Part shown: positions 1 to 5,779 of the stretch, piece by piece
Layout of the letters: every line of letters begins with the position of its first letter
Numbering within the stretch: position 1 is the first letter of the stretch
Origin: Microcaldota archaeon
Lineage (GTDB): Archaea; Micrarchaeota; Micrarchaeia; Burarchaeales; JACQQB01
Direction of reading: 5' to 3'
Assembly: GCA_016207225.1 (NCBI GenBank)
Contig: JACQQB010000077.1
Location: 1-5,930, forward strand
Length of the DNA: 5,930 nucleotides
The notes under the pieces: generated by a model
Told to the model about the DNA's origin: nothing
The model's input: the letters and a program-made list of their open reading frames with translations, nothing else
The model's database searches: none
Program-made: the position numbers and the translations under genes

Positions 1-1017
1 CCTGCAGAAACTGAGAAAAAAGCCCAGGAATGCTATGAAGCAGGAAGAGCTGTCATCAATTTACTGGAAAGAAAGATTTATCCAAAAGATATTCTGACTA
101 AGAAAGCCTTTGAGAATGCGATTACACTTGTTATGGCTTTGGGTGGTTCCACAAACGCTGTTTTGCATTTGATAGCTATGGCAAAGGCGGCAAGAGTTGA
201 TTTGACCATGGGTGATTTTGACAGGATTAGTGCGAAAGTTCCGCATATAGCAGACTTGAAGCCAAGTGGAAAATACGTCATGTTCGATTTGCATAAAGTG
301 GGAGGAATACCCGCAGTCATGAAGGCACTTTTGGATGCTGGCTTGCTGCATGGTGATGCACTGACAGTTACTGGTAAAACCCTAGCTGAAAACCTGAAGG
401 ATGTTGAGCCTCTAGCCCAGAACCAGGATGTGGTTAAGTCACTTAATAATCCGTTAAGGAAAACCGGGCCCATAGTTATTTTAAAGGGTAACTTAGCACC
501 TGAAGGAGCAGTTTGTAAGATTGCGGGCATGAAGGAAACATCTATTACAGGCCCTGCCAAGGTTTATGATTCTGAGGAAGAGGCATTGGAAGCTATTCTA
601 GCCAAAAAGATAAAGAAAGGAGATGTAATTGTAATCCGCTATGAAGGCCCGAAAGGTGGGCCAGGGATGAGGGAGATGCTTTCCCCAACTTCAGCTTTGG
701 TAGGTGAAGGCTTGGGTGAGGGGGTTGGCTTGCTTACAGATGGAAGGTTTTCCGGTGGAACGCATGGTTTAGTTGTCGGGCATGTTGCACCTGAAGCACA
801 GGTTGGAGGACCGATAGCCATAGTTAAAGAGGGGGATTCGATTACGATTGATGCATCGAAGAAACTAGTCCAGATCAACATAAGCGAAAACGAAATAAAG
901 GAAAGACTGGGCAAGTTTAAAGCGCCGCCATTGAAATACAAGACTGGTGTTTTGAATAAATATGCAAGGCTGGTTAGTTCAGCTTCTGAAGGAGCGGTAA
1001 CAGATAATAGTGAATAA
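1..1017 (+). CDS. ilvD: Dihydroxy-acid dehydratase, C-terminal part (5' end outside window)
   Basis: The enzyme dehydrates 2,3-dihydroxy-3-methylbutanoate (or its 3-methylpentanoate homologue) to the 2-keto acid, the third common step of valine, leucine and isoleucine synthesis, in the cytosol. The frame is open from base 1 to TAA at 1015-1017, giving 338 residues against a usual 550-570, so roughly the first 215 residues lie outside the window, including the N-terminal iron-sulfur cysteines. Visible IlvD/Edd signatures in order are [13 protein letters not shown] (residues 45-57), [36 protein letters not shown] and [13 protein letters not shown] followed by GHVAPEA and GGPIA. The DGRFSGGT loop and the SPTSA segment favour IlvD over phosphogluconate dehydratase. 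The C-terminus looks complete and undamaged. The next gene starts about 27 bases downstream on the same strand. Confidence 0.96.
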   Translation, partial: PAETEKKAQECYEAGRAVINLLERKIYPKDILTKKAFENAITLVMALGGSTNAVLHLIAMAKAARVDLTMGDFDRISAKVPHIADLKPSGKYVMFDLHKVGGIPAVMKALLDAGLLHGDALTVTGKTLAENLKDVEPLAQNQDVVKSLNNPLRKTGPIVILKGNLAPEGAVCKIAGMKETSITGPAKVYDSEEEALEAILAKKIKKGDVIVIRYEGPKGGPGMREMLSPTSALVGEGLGEGVGLLTDGRFSGGTHGLVVGHVAPEAQVGGPIAIVKEGDSITIDASKKLVQINISENEIKERLGKFKAPPLKYKTGVLNKYARLVSSASEGAVTDNSE

Positions 1018-1022
1018 TTAAA
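1012..1022 (+). promoter_or_regulatory. Possible TATA element of the SprT-like gene
   Basis: An AT-only run (AATAATTAAAA) overlaps the ilvD stop codon and is centred about 27 bases before the ATG at 1045. That is the distance expected for an archaeal TATA box of a leaderless transcript. It supports the ATG at 1045 over the upstream TTG at 1024, which would lie between promoter and transcript start. In AT-rich DNA such a match can arise by chance. Confidence 0.35.
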
Positions 1023-1044
1023 ATTGCTTAGTTTAGAATATAGT

Positions 1045-1689
1045 ATGCTCAAAGAGGCTTTTCTTGAGATTTTTCCAGAGAAACCTGTTCCTACTTTTAA
1101 TCAGATTGTCTATTCATCCAGAATAAGGTTTTACAATGCATATGCCAGTCTTAGGAATAGTGAGATTACGATAAAGTTGAGTAAAAATTATGAGAATGTG
1201 AACAGAAGTGTGGTTATTGGAGTCCTACAGAGTTTGCTGAGCAGGATATACAGAAAAAAGATTGTGACGCAAAGAATGAGGGAAGCTGGGATATTTCTGG
1301 AGCAGCAGCGCAAGGAGTACAGGCCAAGGATAAAGAATGAAACACCGCAGGAGTTAAAGGAGAGTTTTCAAAGAATCAACCTGGAATATTTTGATAATTT
1401 GCTTCAAATGCCATTACTGAACTGGGGTAGAGATAGTTACAGGAGACTTGGACAGTATGTTGGGACTTTTAATCTGATTAGGATTTCCAGGCGTTTGGAA
1501 AAATCGCCTCCGTATGTCCTGGATTATATAATGTACCATGAAATGCTGCATTTGCAAAGAGATAGAAACAGGAAGAAGCATGCAAAGGTACATACTAAAG
1601 AATTCAATACACTTGAGGAAAGTTTTAAACTGGTAAAAGATGCGAAAAGATGGATAAAAGAGAATTTGAGTAGAAGAAGATATTTTTAA
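1045..1689 (+). CDS. SprT-like zinc metalloprotease domain protein
   Basis: This 214-residue soluble protein has an HEMLH zinc-protease motif at residues 165-169 inside YIMYHEMLHL, with His165 and His169 as likely zinc ligands and Glu166 as the likely catalytic base. His183 in HTKEF is a probable third ligand. The segment before it (NWGRDSYRRLGQYVGTFNLIRISRRLEKSPPYVLDYI) follows the SprT/Spartan pattern of a Trp-Arg-Gly strand region, an I.IS..L strand and then the active helix. The C-terminal zinc ribbon of bacterial SprT is absent, and the N-terminal about 100 residues are basic, largely helical and not recognised. SprT-like proteases of eukaryotes degrade DNA-crosslinked proteins, but the role of such short prokaryotic forms is not settled. 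A TTG at 1024 would add seven residues; ATG 1045 is preferred for promoter spacing. A YgjP-type (DUF45) metalloprotease is the main alternative. Confidence 0.82.
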   Translation: MLKEAFLEIFPEKPVPTFNQIVYSSRIRFYNAYASLRNSEITIKLSKNYENVNRSVVIGVLQSLLSRIYRKKIVTQRMREAGIFLEQQRKEYRPRIKNETPQELKESFQRINLEYFDNLLQMPLLNWGRDSYRRLGQYVGTFNLIRISRRLEKSPPYVLDYIMYHEMLHLQRDRNRKKHAKVHTKEFNTLEESFKLVKDAKRWIKENLSRRRYF

Positions 1690-2918
1690 CCGAAGAGCAG
1701 TTTGAGATAGAATAGTGGAGAGACAAACTGCTTTTTTGCTTGTTCGTTTACCAGCATGCCTGAAATAGTTTCCCTGACATGCTTGCTTTTGCTTGCTTTT
1801 TTAATTATCAGGTTAAGAAGGAACTTATGCTGGCCAATCTTTTGCAGGTAGTAACTGGTTTTAAGCTCAGGTCCAAGTTCTTTCCATAATTCAACATCGT
1901 ATTCTTTTAGGTTGTTTTCAGAAACATCATTCGCTTTCAGTGCTTTGTCTATTACTCTTGAGGCAATCCTGGCGCTTACCATTGAATTTCCTATGCCTTC
2001 ACCGGTGAACGGGTCTATCAATGATGCACTGTCGCCTAGAAGAACGTATCCATTCCCATAGCATTTTACTTTTTTAGAACCGAATGGCAAGGTCCAGCCC
2101 TTTATATCAGACATCAGTTCTGCACCCTGAAACCTTTCCTTGAATAAAGGATCGTTCTTGATTGCTTCAAGCATTGAGGTTTTTAGGTTAATTGCTCTTT
2201 TCTGCATATCATAAGTTAGCATTCCCACGCCGACATTTGCAGTGCCATTCTCCAGCGGGAATATCCAGAAATAGCCGGGTAAAACTGAATTAATAAAATG
2301 AATCTCGATATTTTTGGTCAAGCCCTTGATGTTTTTGTAATAAGCCCTCAAGGCCACGCAGGAGTGCTTTGGGTCTGTGTTCTCAGCATTAACTTTTCTT
2401 GCCACAACGGATAAGGCACCATCTGCTCCGACTATTATTCTGCCTCTGAATGTTTTCTCTTTTTTTGCATTCAGGTCCATACACCTGACTCCAACTACGT
2501 AACCGTTTTCCTTAATCAGGTCAGTTACCTGGAATTGTTCAAGTACAGTTGCATATTTTTTAGAATGTTGAAAAACAATGTTGTCAAAAACCTCTCTCCT
2601 GCATACATATCCAAAGCCCTTGTTTCCGCCATAACCTGAGGGAAATGGTATTTCTACGATAGTGGCATCAGGTGAGGAGAATAGTACTCCGTTAACTTTT
2701 TCATGTGGCTGGGTTTCTATTGCGTCCATTAGACCAAAGTCTCTTAGAACCGAGACAGATTTACCGCTTACTGCATCCCCGCAGGTTTTATCTCTTGGGA
2801 ATTTTGCCTTTTCAAGCAACAACACTTTATAGCCTGCTTTTCCCAAGTAAGTTGCACATGTAGAGCCCCCTGGGCCTCCACCTACAACTATAACATCAAA
2901 ATTCTCTTCTTCTGCCAT
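1686..2918 (-). CDS. Geranylgeranyl reductase family FAD-dependent oxidoreductase
   Basis: This flavoprotein of about 410 residues resembles geranylgeranyl reductases. In archaea these hydrogenate the isoprenoid chains of digeranylgeranylglycerolipids to give saturated archaeol-type membrane lipids. An N-terminal Rossmann fold (FDVIVVGGGPGG, residues 7-18) binds the FAD ADP moiety. KFPRDKTCGDAVSGKSV (residues 39-55) is the typical family motif with a conserved Cys-Gly-Asp. GADGALSVVAR follows at 164-174, YFWIFPLENGTANVGVGM is the substrate-domain signature, and GDSASLIDPFTGEGIG (295-310) is the second FAD motif. The ATG at 2918 is chosen because it lies just before the Rossmann strand and has GGTGA four bases upstream. 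An in-frame ATG at 2981 would add 21 residues with no such signal. Menaquinone-modifying or other GGR paralogues are possible, so the exact substrate is open. The stop codon overlaps that of the convergent protease gene. Confidence 0.9.
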   Translation of the reverse strand: MAEEENFDVIVVGGGPGGSTCATYLGKAGYKVLLLEKAKFPRDKTCGDAVSGKSVSVLRDFGLMDAIETQPHEKVNGVLFSSPDATIVEIPFPSGYGGNKGFGYVCRREVFDNIVFQHSKKYATVLEQFQVTDLIKENGYVVGVRCMDLNAKKEKTFRGRIIVGADGALSVVARKVNAENTDPKHSCVALRAYYKNIKGLTKNIEIHFINSVLPGYFWIFPLENGTANVGVGMLTYDMQKRAINLKTSMLEAIKNDPLFKERFQGAELMSDIKGWTLPFGSKKVKCYGNGYVLLGDSASLIDPFTGEGIGNSMVSARIASRVIDKALKANDVSENNLKEYDVELWKELGPELKTSYYLQKIGQHKFLLNLIIKKASKSKHVRETISGMLVNEQAKKQFVSPLFYLKLLFG

Positions 2919-2944
2919 AAGTTCACCAAATAGCGGTCGATTTT

Positions 2945-2954
2945 GTATTTTTAG
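2945..2954 (-). promoter_or_regulatory. Possible TATA element and ribosome site for the reductase gene
   Basis: On the minus strand CTAAAAATAC is centred about 32 bases before the ATG at 2918, and GGTGA (minus strand, 2927-2923) sits four bases before that ATG. Together they support the shorter start and a short leader. A second TATA-like stretch (AATATATG, 2997-3004) lies nearer to the alternative ATG at 2981, but only about 20 bases away, which is too close for a leaderless start there. Both are weak matches judged by eye. Read-through from the upstream YdeI-like gene may once have contributed. Confidence 0.3.
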
Positions 2955-2993
2955 TACCATATTATTAAAAACTTTCTCCATTCTTTGAGAGTA

Positions 2994-3209
2994 TTACATA
3001 TATTCCTCATTCAGCTTTTTACCGTTTATTAGGTCCCTTATCGCCTGTTTTAGCCTTTTTTCATGTGTTTCCTGTCTTTTCGCATCTTCTATCCATAGTA
3101 TGTATTCCTTTCTGTAAGTGTAAGCTAAATTGTTGAAGTTTTCAAGTGCTTTTTTGTTAGAGTCTAAAGCTTTCTTCAAGTCTTTAGGAATAGTTAGTTC
3201 TTTCTTGAT
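2994..3209 (-). pseudogene. YdeI/OmdA-family protein, body of gene without its start
   Basis: Read on the minus strand from about 3209, the frame gives IKKELTIPKDLKKAL, then NNLAYTYRKEYILWIEDAKR, then QETHEKRLKQAIRDLINGKK, and stops with TAA at 2994-2996. Proline-aspartate-leucine (here PKDL) followed by LKKAL, and the tract Y..WI..AKR.ET...R...AI, are the hallmarks of the OmdA domain of YdeI/OmpD-associated ('bacteriocin-protection') proteins, whose biochemical role is poorly known. The frame has no ATG or GTG, only a TTG at 3179 inside the domain, and hits TAG at 3225-3227 within the hairpin of the neighbouring mobile element. The gene is therefore best read as cut by that element. A candidate start and promoter lie on the other side near 4655. 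Expression from TTG 3179 as a 61-residue product cannot be excluded but would lack the first strand of the domain. Confidence 0.75.
3205..3209 (+). other. TTGAT, probable insertion target and TAM
   Basis: TTGAT lies immediately left of the inferred element, 14 bases before the left-end hairpin. ISDra2 inserts 3' to TTGAT, and its TnpB requires the same pentamer as target-adjacent motif, so this is a plausible matching site. A pentamer alone is weak evidence. Its coincidence with the point where the YdeI-like frame ends is what gives it weight. Confidence 0.5.
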
Positions 3210-3223
3210 TCTTAGCCAGAAAG

Positions 3224-3243
3224 CCTATTGCTTCAGCAATAGG
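3224..3243 (+). repeat. Left-end hairpin of the element
   Basis: CCTATTGC (3224-3231) and GCAATAGG (3236-3243) form a perfect 8-bp stem around a TTCA loop. IS200/IS605 elements carry a subterminal hairpin at each end that the Y1 transposase recognises as single-stranded DNA. The position a short distance inside the inferred left edge fits this role. The hairpin also supplies the stop codon that ends the YdeI-like frame on the minus strand. Confidence 0.7.
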
Positions 3244-3293
3244 ATGAATAGCATCTTTACACTCTCCATTACTCAATCAAAGCTTTTACAGGG

Positions 3294-3302
3294 TCTATTT
3301 AA
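3294..3302 (+). promoter_or_regulatory. Possible TATA element inside the left end
   Basis: CTATTTAAG is the best TATA-like sequence between the left hairpin and tnpB. A transcript would start near 3320-3325 and reach the tnpB ATG at 3403 after a leader of about 80 bases. It is judged by eye only. Transcription from outside the element is equally possible. Confidence 0.2.
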
Positions 3303-3308
3303 GAAATT

Positions 3309-3326
3309 AAAGGTTTTTTAACCTTT
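3309..3326 (+). repeat. Short AT-rich hairpin in the tnpB leader
   Basis: AAAGGTT (3309-3315) pairs fully with AACCTTT (3320-3326) around TTTT and is followed by two more T's. It could act as an intrinsic terminator that shields tnpB from outside transcription, or it could be a structural part of the left end. The stem has only two G-C pairs, so it is weak. Confidence 0.35.
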
Positions 3327-3402
3327 TTCTGTTTTGGTTCTGGCACACCGCTCTCTAGCCTTAAGAACTCCAATACCCAATAAACTTTGGGAAGGCGAGT
3401 CA

Positions 3403-4638
3403 ATGAGACTAACAAATCAGGTTAGAATTGAAACTGATGAAGAAATTCTGGACAAGCTAGGCTACGCAACAAACAAATTGTGGAACACAGCCAACTACCT
3501 GACAAGACAAAAGTATGAAAAAGACAAAACATTCCTCTGGTATTTTGACTATTGCAAACAGCTAAAAAACAACTTCTGGTACAAACAACTACCTTCCCAA
3601 ACAGCCCAGGCAATATTGCAAAAATTGGATGGCTCATACAGAAGCTGGCTCAAGCTAAGGAAATCAAATGAAAAAGCACACATTCCTGGGTTTAGGAAAA
3701 AGAATTCTATATTCATAATTCCAGTAAAATACCAGCAATTACAGTACATAAAAGAAGACAGTCTCCTAAGAATGCCTTTATCCAAAAGATTCAGGGAAGA
3801 GAATAAAATACAAAACAAGTTCCTATTCCTCAAACTGCTCTTTCCCCTAAAATGGAATGGAAAAATAAAGTATGTAGAACTATTCAAAAGAAACAACAAA
3901 TGGCTGGCAAGCATAACAGTTGAAATAACAGAACCAAAAAGAACAGAATCAAGCAAATCAATGTCCATAGATCTAGGAATAAAAAATTTGGCAACATGCT
4001 TCACACCTGGGAAATCAATAATCTACAAAGGTAGCGAGGTGCTGGCAGTTCAAAGGTATTTCAACAAGGAAATAGCAAAAACAGACAAGACCTTATCCAC
4101 ACAGGAAAAAGACAGGAGCAAAAAACTGACAATTCTGCATTCCAAAAAGAAAAAACAAACCAAGCATGCCATTCACAGTTTGTCAAAATCCATAATTGCA
4201 TTTGCAAAAGAAAACAATATTGGAAAAATTCTCCTGGGCGACATAAGAAATATCAGAAAAGACAAGCATTTCAACAAGAATTCTAGTCAAAAGCTTCATT
4301 CATGGCTTTTTGGTCAACTAACCCAGCAGCTGGAATATAAGGCAGAACTGGCTGGCATACAAATATTGAAGGTTAGTGAAAGAGGGACAAGCAGGACTTG
4401 TTCAGGATGTGGAATAATAAGAAAGGCAAACAGAAAATATCGAGGCTTATATGTCTGCAACAACTGCAACCTCAAAATTAATGCAGACATAAATGGTGCA
4501 ATAAACATCTACAAAATGTATCAGGGGATCAATGAACCTGTAGTGGCTGCCATGGCACAGCCAGTAGTAGTCCAATTATGGAACAAGCATAACTGGATGA
4601 GGCAAAACTCTAGCAAAGGAAGAAACCTGGCACTTTAG
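3403..4638 (+). CDS. tnpB: TnpB, RNA-guided RuvC-like endonuclease of an IS200/IS605 element
   Basis: TnpB proteins are ancestors of Cas12 that cut DNA next to a TAM, guided by an RNA from the element's right end, and so help the element persist at its site. From ATG 3403 the protein has 411 residues, close to ISDra2 TnpB (408). The N-terminus begins MRLTNQVRI. RuvC-I is SIDLGIKNLAT with Asp190. The RuvC-II strand reads KILLGDIRNI with Gly279 where Glu is usual. LEYKAELAGIQ and SERGTSRTCSGCG follow, then a zinc finger (CSGC...CNNC, residues 333-355) and RuvC-III NADINGA with Asp362. A basic tail of about 40 residues follows. The in-frame TTG at 3334 would add 23 residues unlike TnpB, so ATG 3403 is preferred; GGGAAGGCGAG upstream is a modest ribosome site. 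The coding strand is A/C-rich and G-poor beside its neighbours, which fits acquired DNA. The stop codon lies inside the right-end hairpin. Confidence 0.93.
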   Translation: MRLTNQVRIETDEEILDKLGYATNKLWNTANYLTRQKYEKDKTFLWYFDYCKQLKNNFWYKQLPSQTAQAILQKLDGSYRSWLKLRKSNEKAHIPGFRKKNSIFIIPVKYQQLQYIKEDSLLRMPLSKRFREENKIQNKFLFLKLLFPLKWNGKIKYVELFKRNNKWLASITVEITEPKRTESSKSMSIDLGIKNLATCFTPGKSIIYKGSEVLAVQRYFNKEIAKTDKTLSTQEKDRSKKLTILHSKKKKQTKHAIHSLSKSIIAFAKENNIGKILLGDIRNIRKDKHFNKNSSQKLHSWLFGQLTQQLEYKAELAGIQILKVSERGTSRTCSGCGIIRKANRKYRGLYVCNNCNLKINADINGAINIYKMYQGINEPVVAAMAQPVVVQLWNKHNWMRQNSSKGRNLAL

Positions 4639-4668
4639 TGCCAAGAGCATGTCATTTTAAGACAATTC
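4535..4668 (+). ncRNA. Probable omega-RNA (reRNA) from the tnpB 3' end, with guide beyond the right edge
   Basis: In characterised IS200/IS605 elements the guide RNA of TnpB overlaps the 3' end of tnpB, and its last roughly 16 bases are host sequence past the right end. Three hairpins lie in a row here. TGGCTG/CAGCCA is at 4544-4563. A 10-position stem with one A-C mismatch is at 4571-4597 (arms TCCAATTATG and CATAACTGGA, loop GAACAAG). TGGCAC/GTGCCA is at 4628-4643. If the edge is at 4652, the guide would be the bases from 4653 to about 4668. The limits are estimates and no transcript end is visible. The hairpins are seen; the RNA is inferred from the family. Confidence 0.55.
4628..4643 (+). 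repeat. Right-end hairpin of the element
   Basis: TGGCAC (4628-4633) and GTGCCA (4638-4643) form a perfect 6-bp stem with loop TTTA. The tnpB stop codon TAG (4636-4638) spans the loop and the first base of the right arm. It is the expected right-end structure recognised by a Y1 transposase and would also be the last stem of the guide RNA before the guide segment. Confidence 0.7.
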
Positions 4669-4690
4669 ACTTAGTTTGCATATAAAGGTT
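4653..4690 (-). promoter_or_regulatory. Orphan TATA promoter and start codon of the split YdeI-like gene
   Basis: On the minus strand CGGAACC (a fair TFB-recognition element) is followed by TTTATATG (4679-4686). About 28 bases later an ATG stands at 4655-4653, the classic spacing of a leaderless archaeal gene. The frame from this ATG ends after five codons (M-T-C-S-W-H, then stop) inside the element's right-end hairpin. Joining the ATG directly to the frame ending at 3209 gives MIKKELTIPKDL and so on, in frame with the OmdA-type body. This is the inferred ancestral start. Confidence 0.5.
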
Positions 4691-4703
4691 CCGATTATAC
4701 TGG

Positions 4704-4718
4704 AAAACCCTAAATACC
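4704..4718 (+). promoter_or_regulatory. TATA promoter of the C45-family gene
   Basis: AAAACC followed by CTAAATACC is centred about 25 bases before the ATG at 4739, which fits an archaeal BRE/TATA pair driving a leaderless transcript. No good Shine-Dalgarno sequence precedes this ATG, in agreement. The promoter faces away from the orphan minus-strand promoter about 25 bases to its left, so the two once formed a divergent pair. Confidence 0.5.
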
Positions 4719-4738
4719 AGTTCTGACCAAAGTTTCTC

Positions 4739-5779
4739 ATGTCGAACAAAAAAGAGAGCTTTCCGGTAGTAGACCTCAAAGGAACTCCGGAGGAAATTGG
4801 GCTGCGGCATGGGGAATTACTGGAGAAAAGAATACGGGGGTTGATAGGTTTTTTTCAAGATCTGATCCTGAAGAATGATGTGGATATTGACAGAGAAAAG
4901 CCATTGTTGGAGACTGCTGGGTATAAGTTCAGGCAATATATTTCGGAATTTTCAAGTGATTATGTAAAGGAGATCGATGCTATTGCAAAGGGTGCAGGAG
5001 TAGATGCACGATTGATTTATGCACTTAATGCAAGGTCTGAGATAATCTCATGGCTAGCCAACGAGTGCACTGCCGTTTATTTTAGGAACTCGAGGATTTT
5101 AGGCCAGAACTGGGACTGGGCCAGGGAAATGGAGGAGTTGGCAGTGGTATTGAGAATAGAGCATGAGGACGGGCATAGGGTTCTGACAGTAACTCAACCA
5201 GGGATAATAGGAAAGATAGGTCTGAATTCATCTGGACTTGGAGTTTGTGAAAATTCATTGAATTGTGGTAAGAAACTGTATGGATTGCCATTACATGTTT
5301 TGTTGAGGGCAGTTTTGGATTCGAAATCTATTAGCGAGGCTAAGGCAAGGATAAAGAAAGCTGGATTAGGGAGAGCAGGCAATTTTCTTGTTGCAGATGC
5401 AAATGGGAATTATATGGATATTGAGTTTGCATGTGAGGAGGTTTTGAATTTGGATAATAGTGAGGAGATTTTTGTACACACGAACCACTATATTGGAAAG
5501 GATATGAACGAAAGAAACGAGCATGAGAATTCTTTTGTAAGGTTGGAGCGTGCTAAGGAGATTGCAAAGTCAATAGAAGGCCAGAAGATAGAGGATATGA
5601 AAAGAATTCTTTTGGATAAGGAATCGAAAAAGTTTCCAATATGCAGGCCTTATGTAAGTGATCCACATATAGGAACTATGGGAACTGTTTGCTCAATAAT
5701 AATGGATTTGCAAAAGCTTGAAATGAGTGTGACCGATGGCAATCCGTTGGAAAATGAATTTAGGGCAATCAAGGTATAA
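4739..5779 (+). CDS. C45-family autoproteolytic acyltransferase/hydrolase (AAT-like)
   Basis: This 346-residue protein belongs to the acyl-CoA:6-aminopenicillanate acyltransferase family, N-terminal-nucleophile enzymes made as a proenzyme that cuts itself just before a cysteine, which then becomes the catalytic residue. The N-terminus has the family's VVDLKGTPEEIGLRHGELL. The cut site is ANECTAVYF, with Cys110 (Cys103 in the fungal enzyme) as the expected nucleophile. Then come ILGQNWDWA, the strand GIIGKIGLNSSGLGVCENSL, LPLHVLLRAVLDSKSISEA and GRAGNFLVADANGNYMDIEF, followed by HTNHYI, which probably helps form the active site. There is no signal peptide or membrane span, so it should be cytosolic. 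In prokaryotes the substrates are largely unknown amides or acyl-amino acids; penicillin synthesis is not implied. The start is fixed by a TATA-like element 25 bases upstream. Length and motifs look intact. Confidence 0.88.
   Translation: MSNKKESFPVVDLKGTPEEIGLRHGELLEKRIRGLIGFFQDLILKNDVDIDREKPLLETAGYKFRQYISEFSSDYVKEIDAIAKGAGVDARLIYALNARSEIISWLANECTAVYFRNSRILGQNWDWAREMEELAVVLRIEHEDGHRVLTVTQPGIIGKIGLNSSGLGVCENSLNCGKKLYGLPLHVLLRAVLDSKSISEAKARIKKAGLGRAGNFLVADANGNYMDIEFACEEVLNLDNSEEIFVHTNHYIGKDMNERNEHENSFVRLERAKEIAKSIEGQKIEDMKRILLDKESKKFPICRPYVSDPHIGTMGTVCSIIMDLQKLEMSVTDGNPLENEFRAIKV

Larger units (their letters stand above)
3210..4652 (+). mobile_element. IS200/IS605-group tnpB-only element (IS1341 type), ends approximate
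   Basis: The element consists of a left-end hairpin (3224-3243), a 160-base leader, tnpB and a right-end hairpin (4628-4643). No Y1 tyrosine transposase (tnpA) is present, so it could move only with TnpA supplied from elsewhere. The left edge is placed after TTGAT (3205-3209), because that pentamer is the insertion target and TAM of ISDra2 and because YdeI-like coding sequence stops there. The right edge is placed near 4652 because an orphan start codon and promoter for the split gene begin at 4655 on the minus strand. The right edge could be several bases to the left. As expected for this group, there are no terminal inverted repeats or clear target duplication. Confidence 0.72.

Noticed and set aside
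78..560. Minus-strand open frame of 160 codons opposite ilvD
   Set aside because: It lies wholly antisense to strongly conserved ilvD coding sequence and its translation resembles nothing known. The same reasoning removes the other antisense frames over ilvD, tnpB and the C45-family gene.
2919..2981. Longer reductase start at ATG 2981
   Set aside because: The 21 extra residues precede the normal position of the Rossmann strand, no ribosome site precedes that ATG, and the nearest TATA-like element is too close. It remains possible.
3130..3321. Plus-strand open frame of 63 codons crossing the left edge of the element
   Set aside because: It is antisense to the conserved OmdA-type frame and then runs through the left-end hairpin. 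It has no recognisable domain and no upstream signal.
3334..3402. TTG start giving TnpB 23 extra residues
   Set aside because: The extra residues do not look like TnpB, while ATG 3403 begins with the usual MRLTNQVRI and gives a length near that of ISDra2 TnpB.
3340..4633. CTGGCAC occurs both in the tnpB leader (3340-3346) and in the right-end hairpin (4627-4633)
   Set aside because: A 7-base match between two AT-rich regions of this size can easily be chance. The left copy has no complementary arm nearby, so it was not used to place the left edge.
3210..4652. CRISPR array or Cas12 locus
   Set aside because: The nuclease is TnpB-sized with IS200/IS605-type end hairpins. There are no regularly spaced direct repeats anywhere in the window and no adaptation genes.
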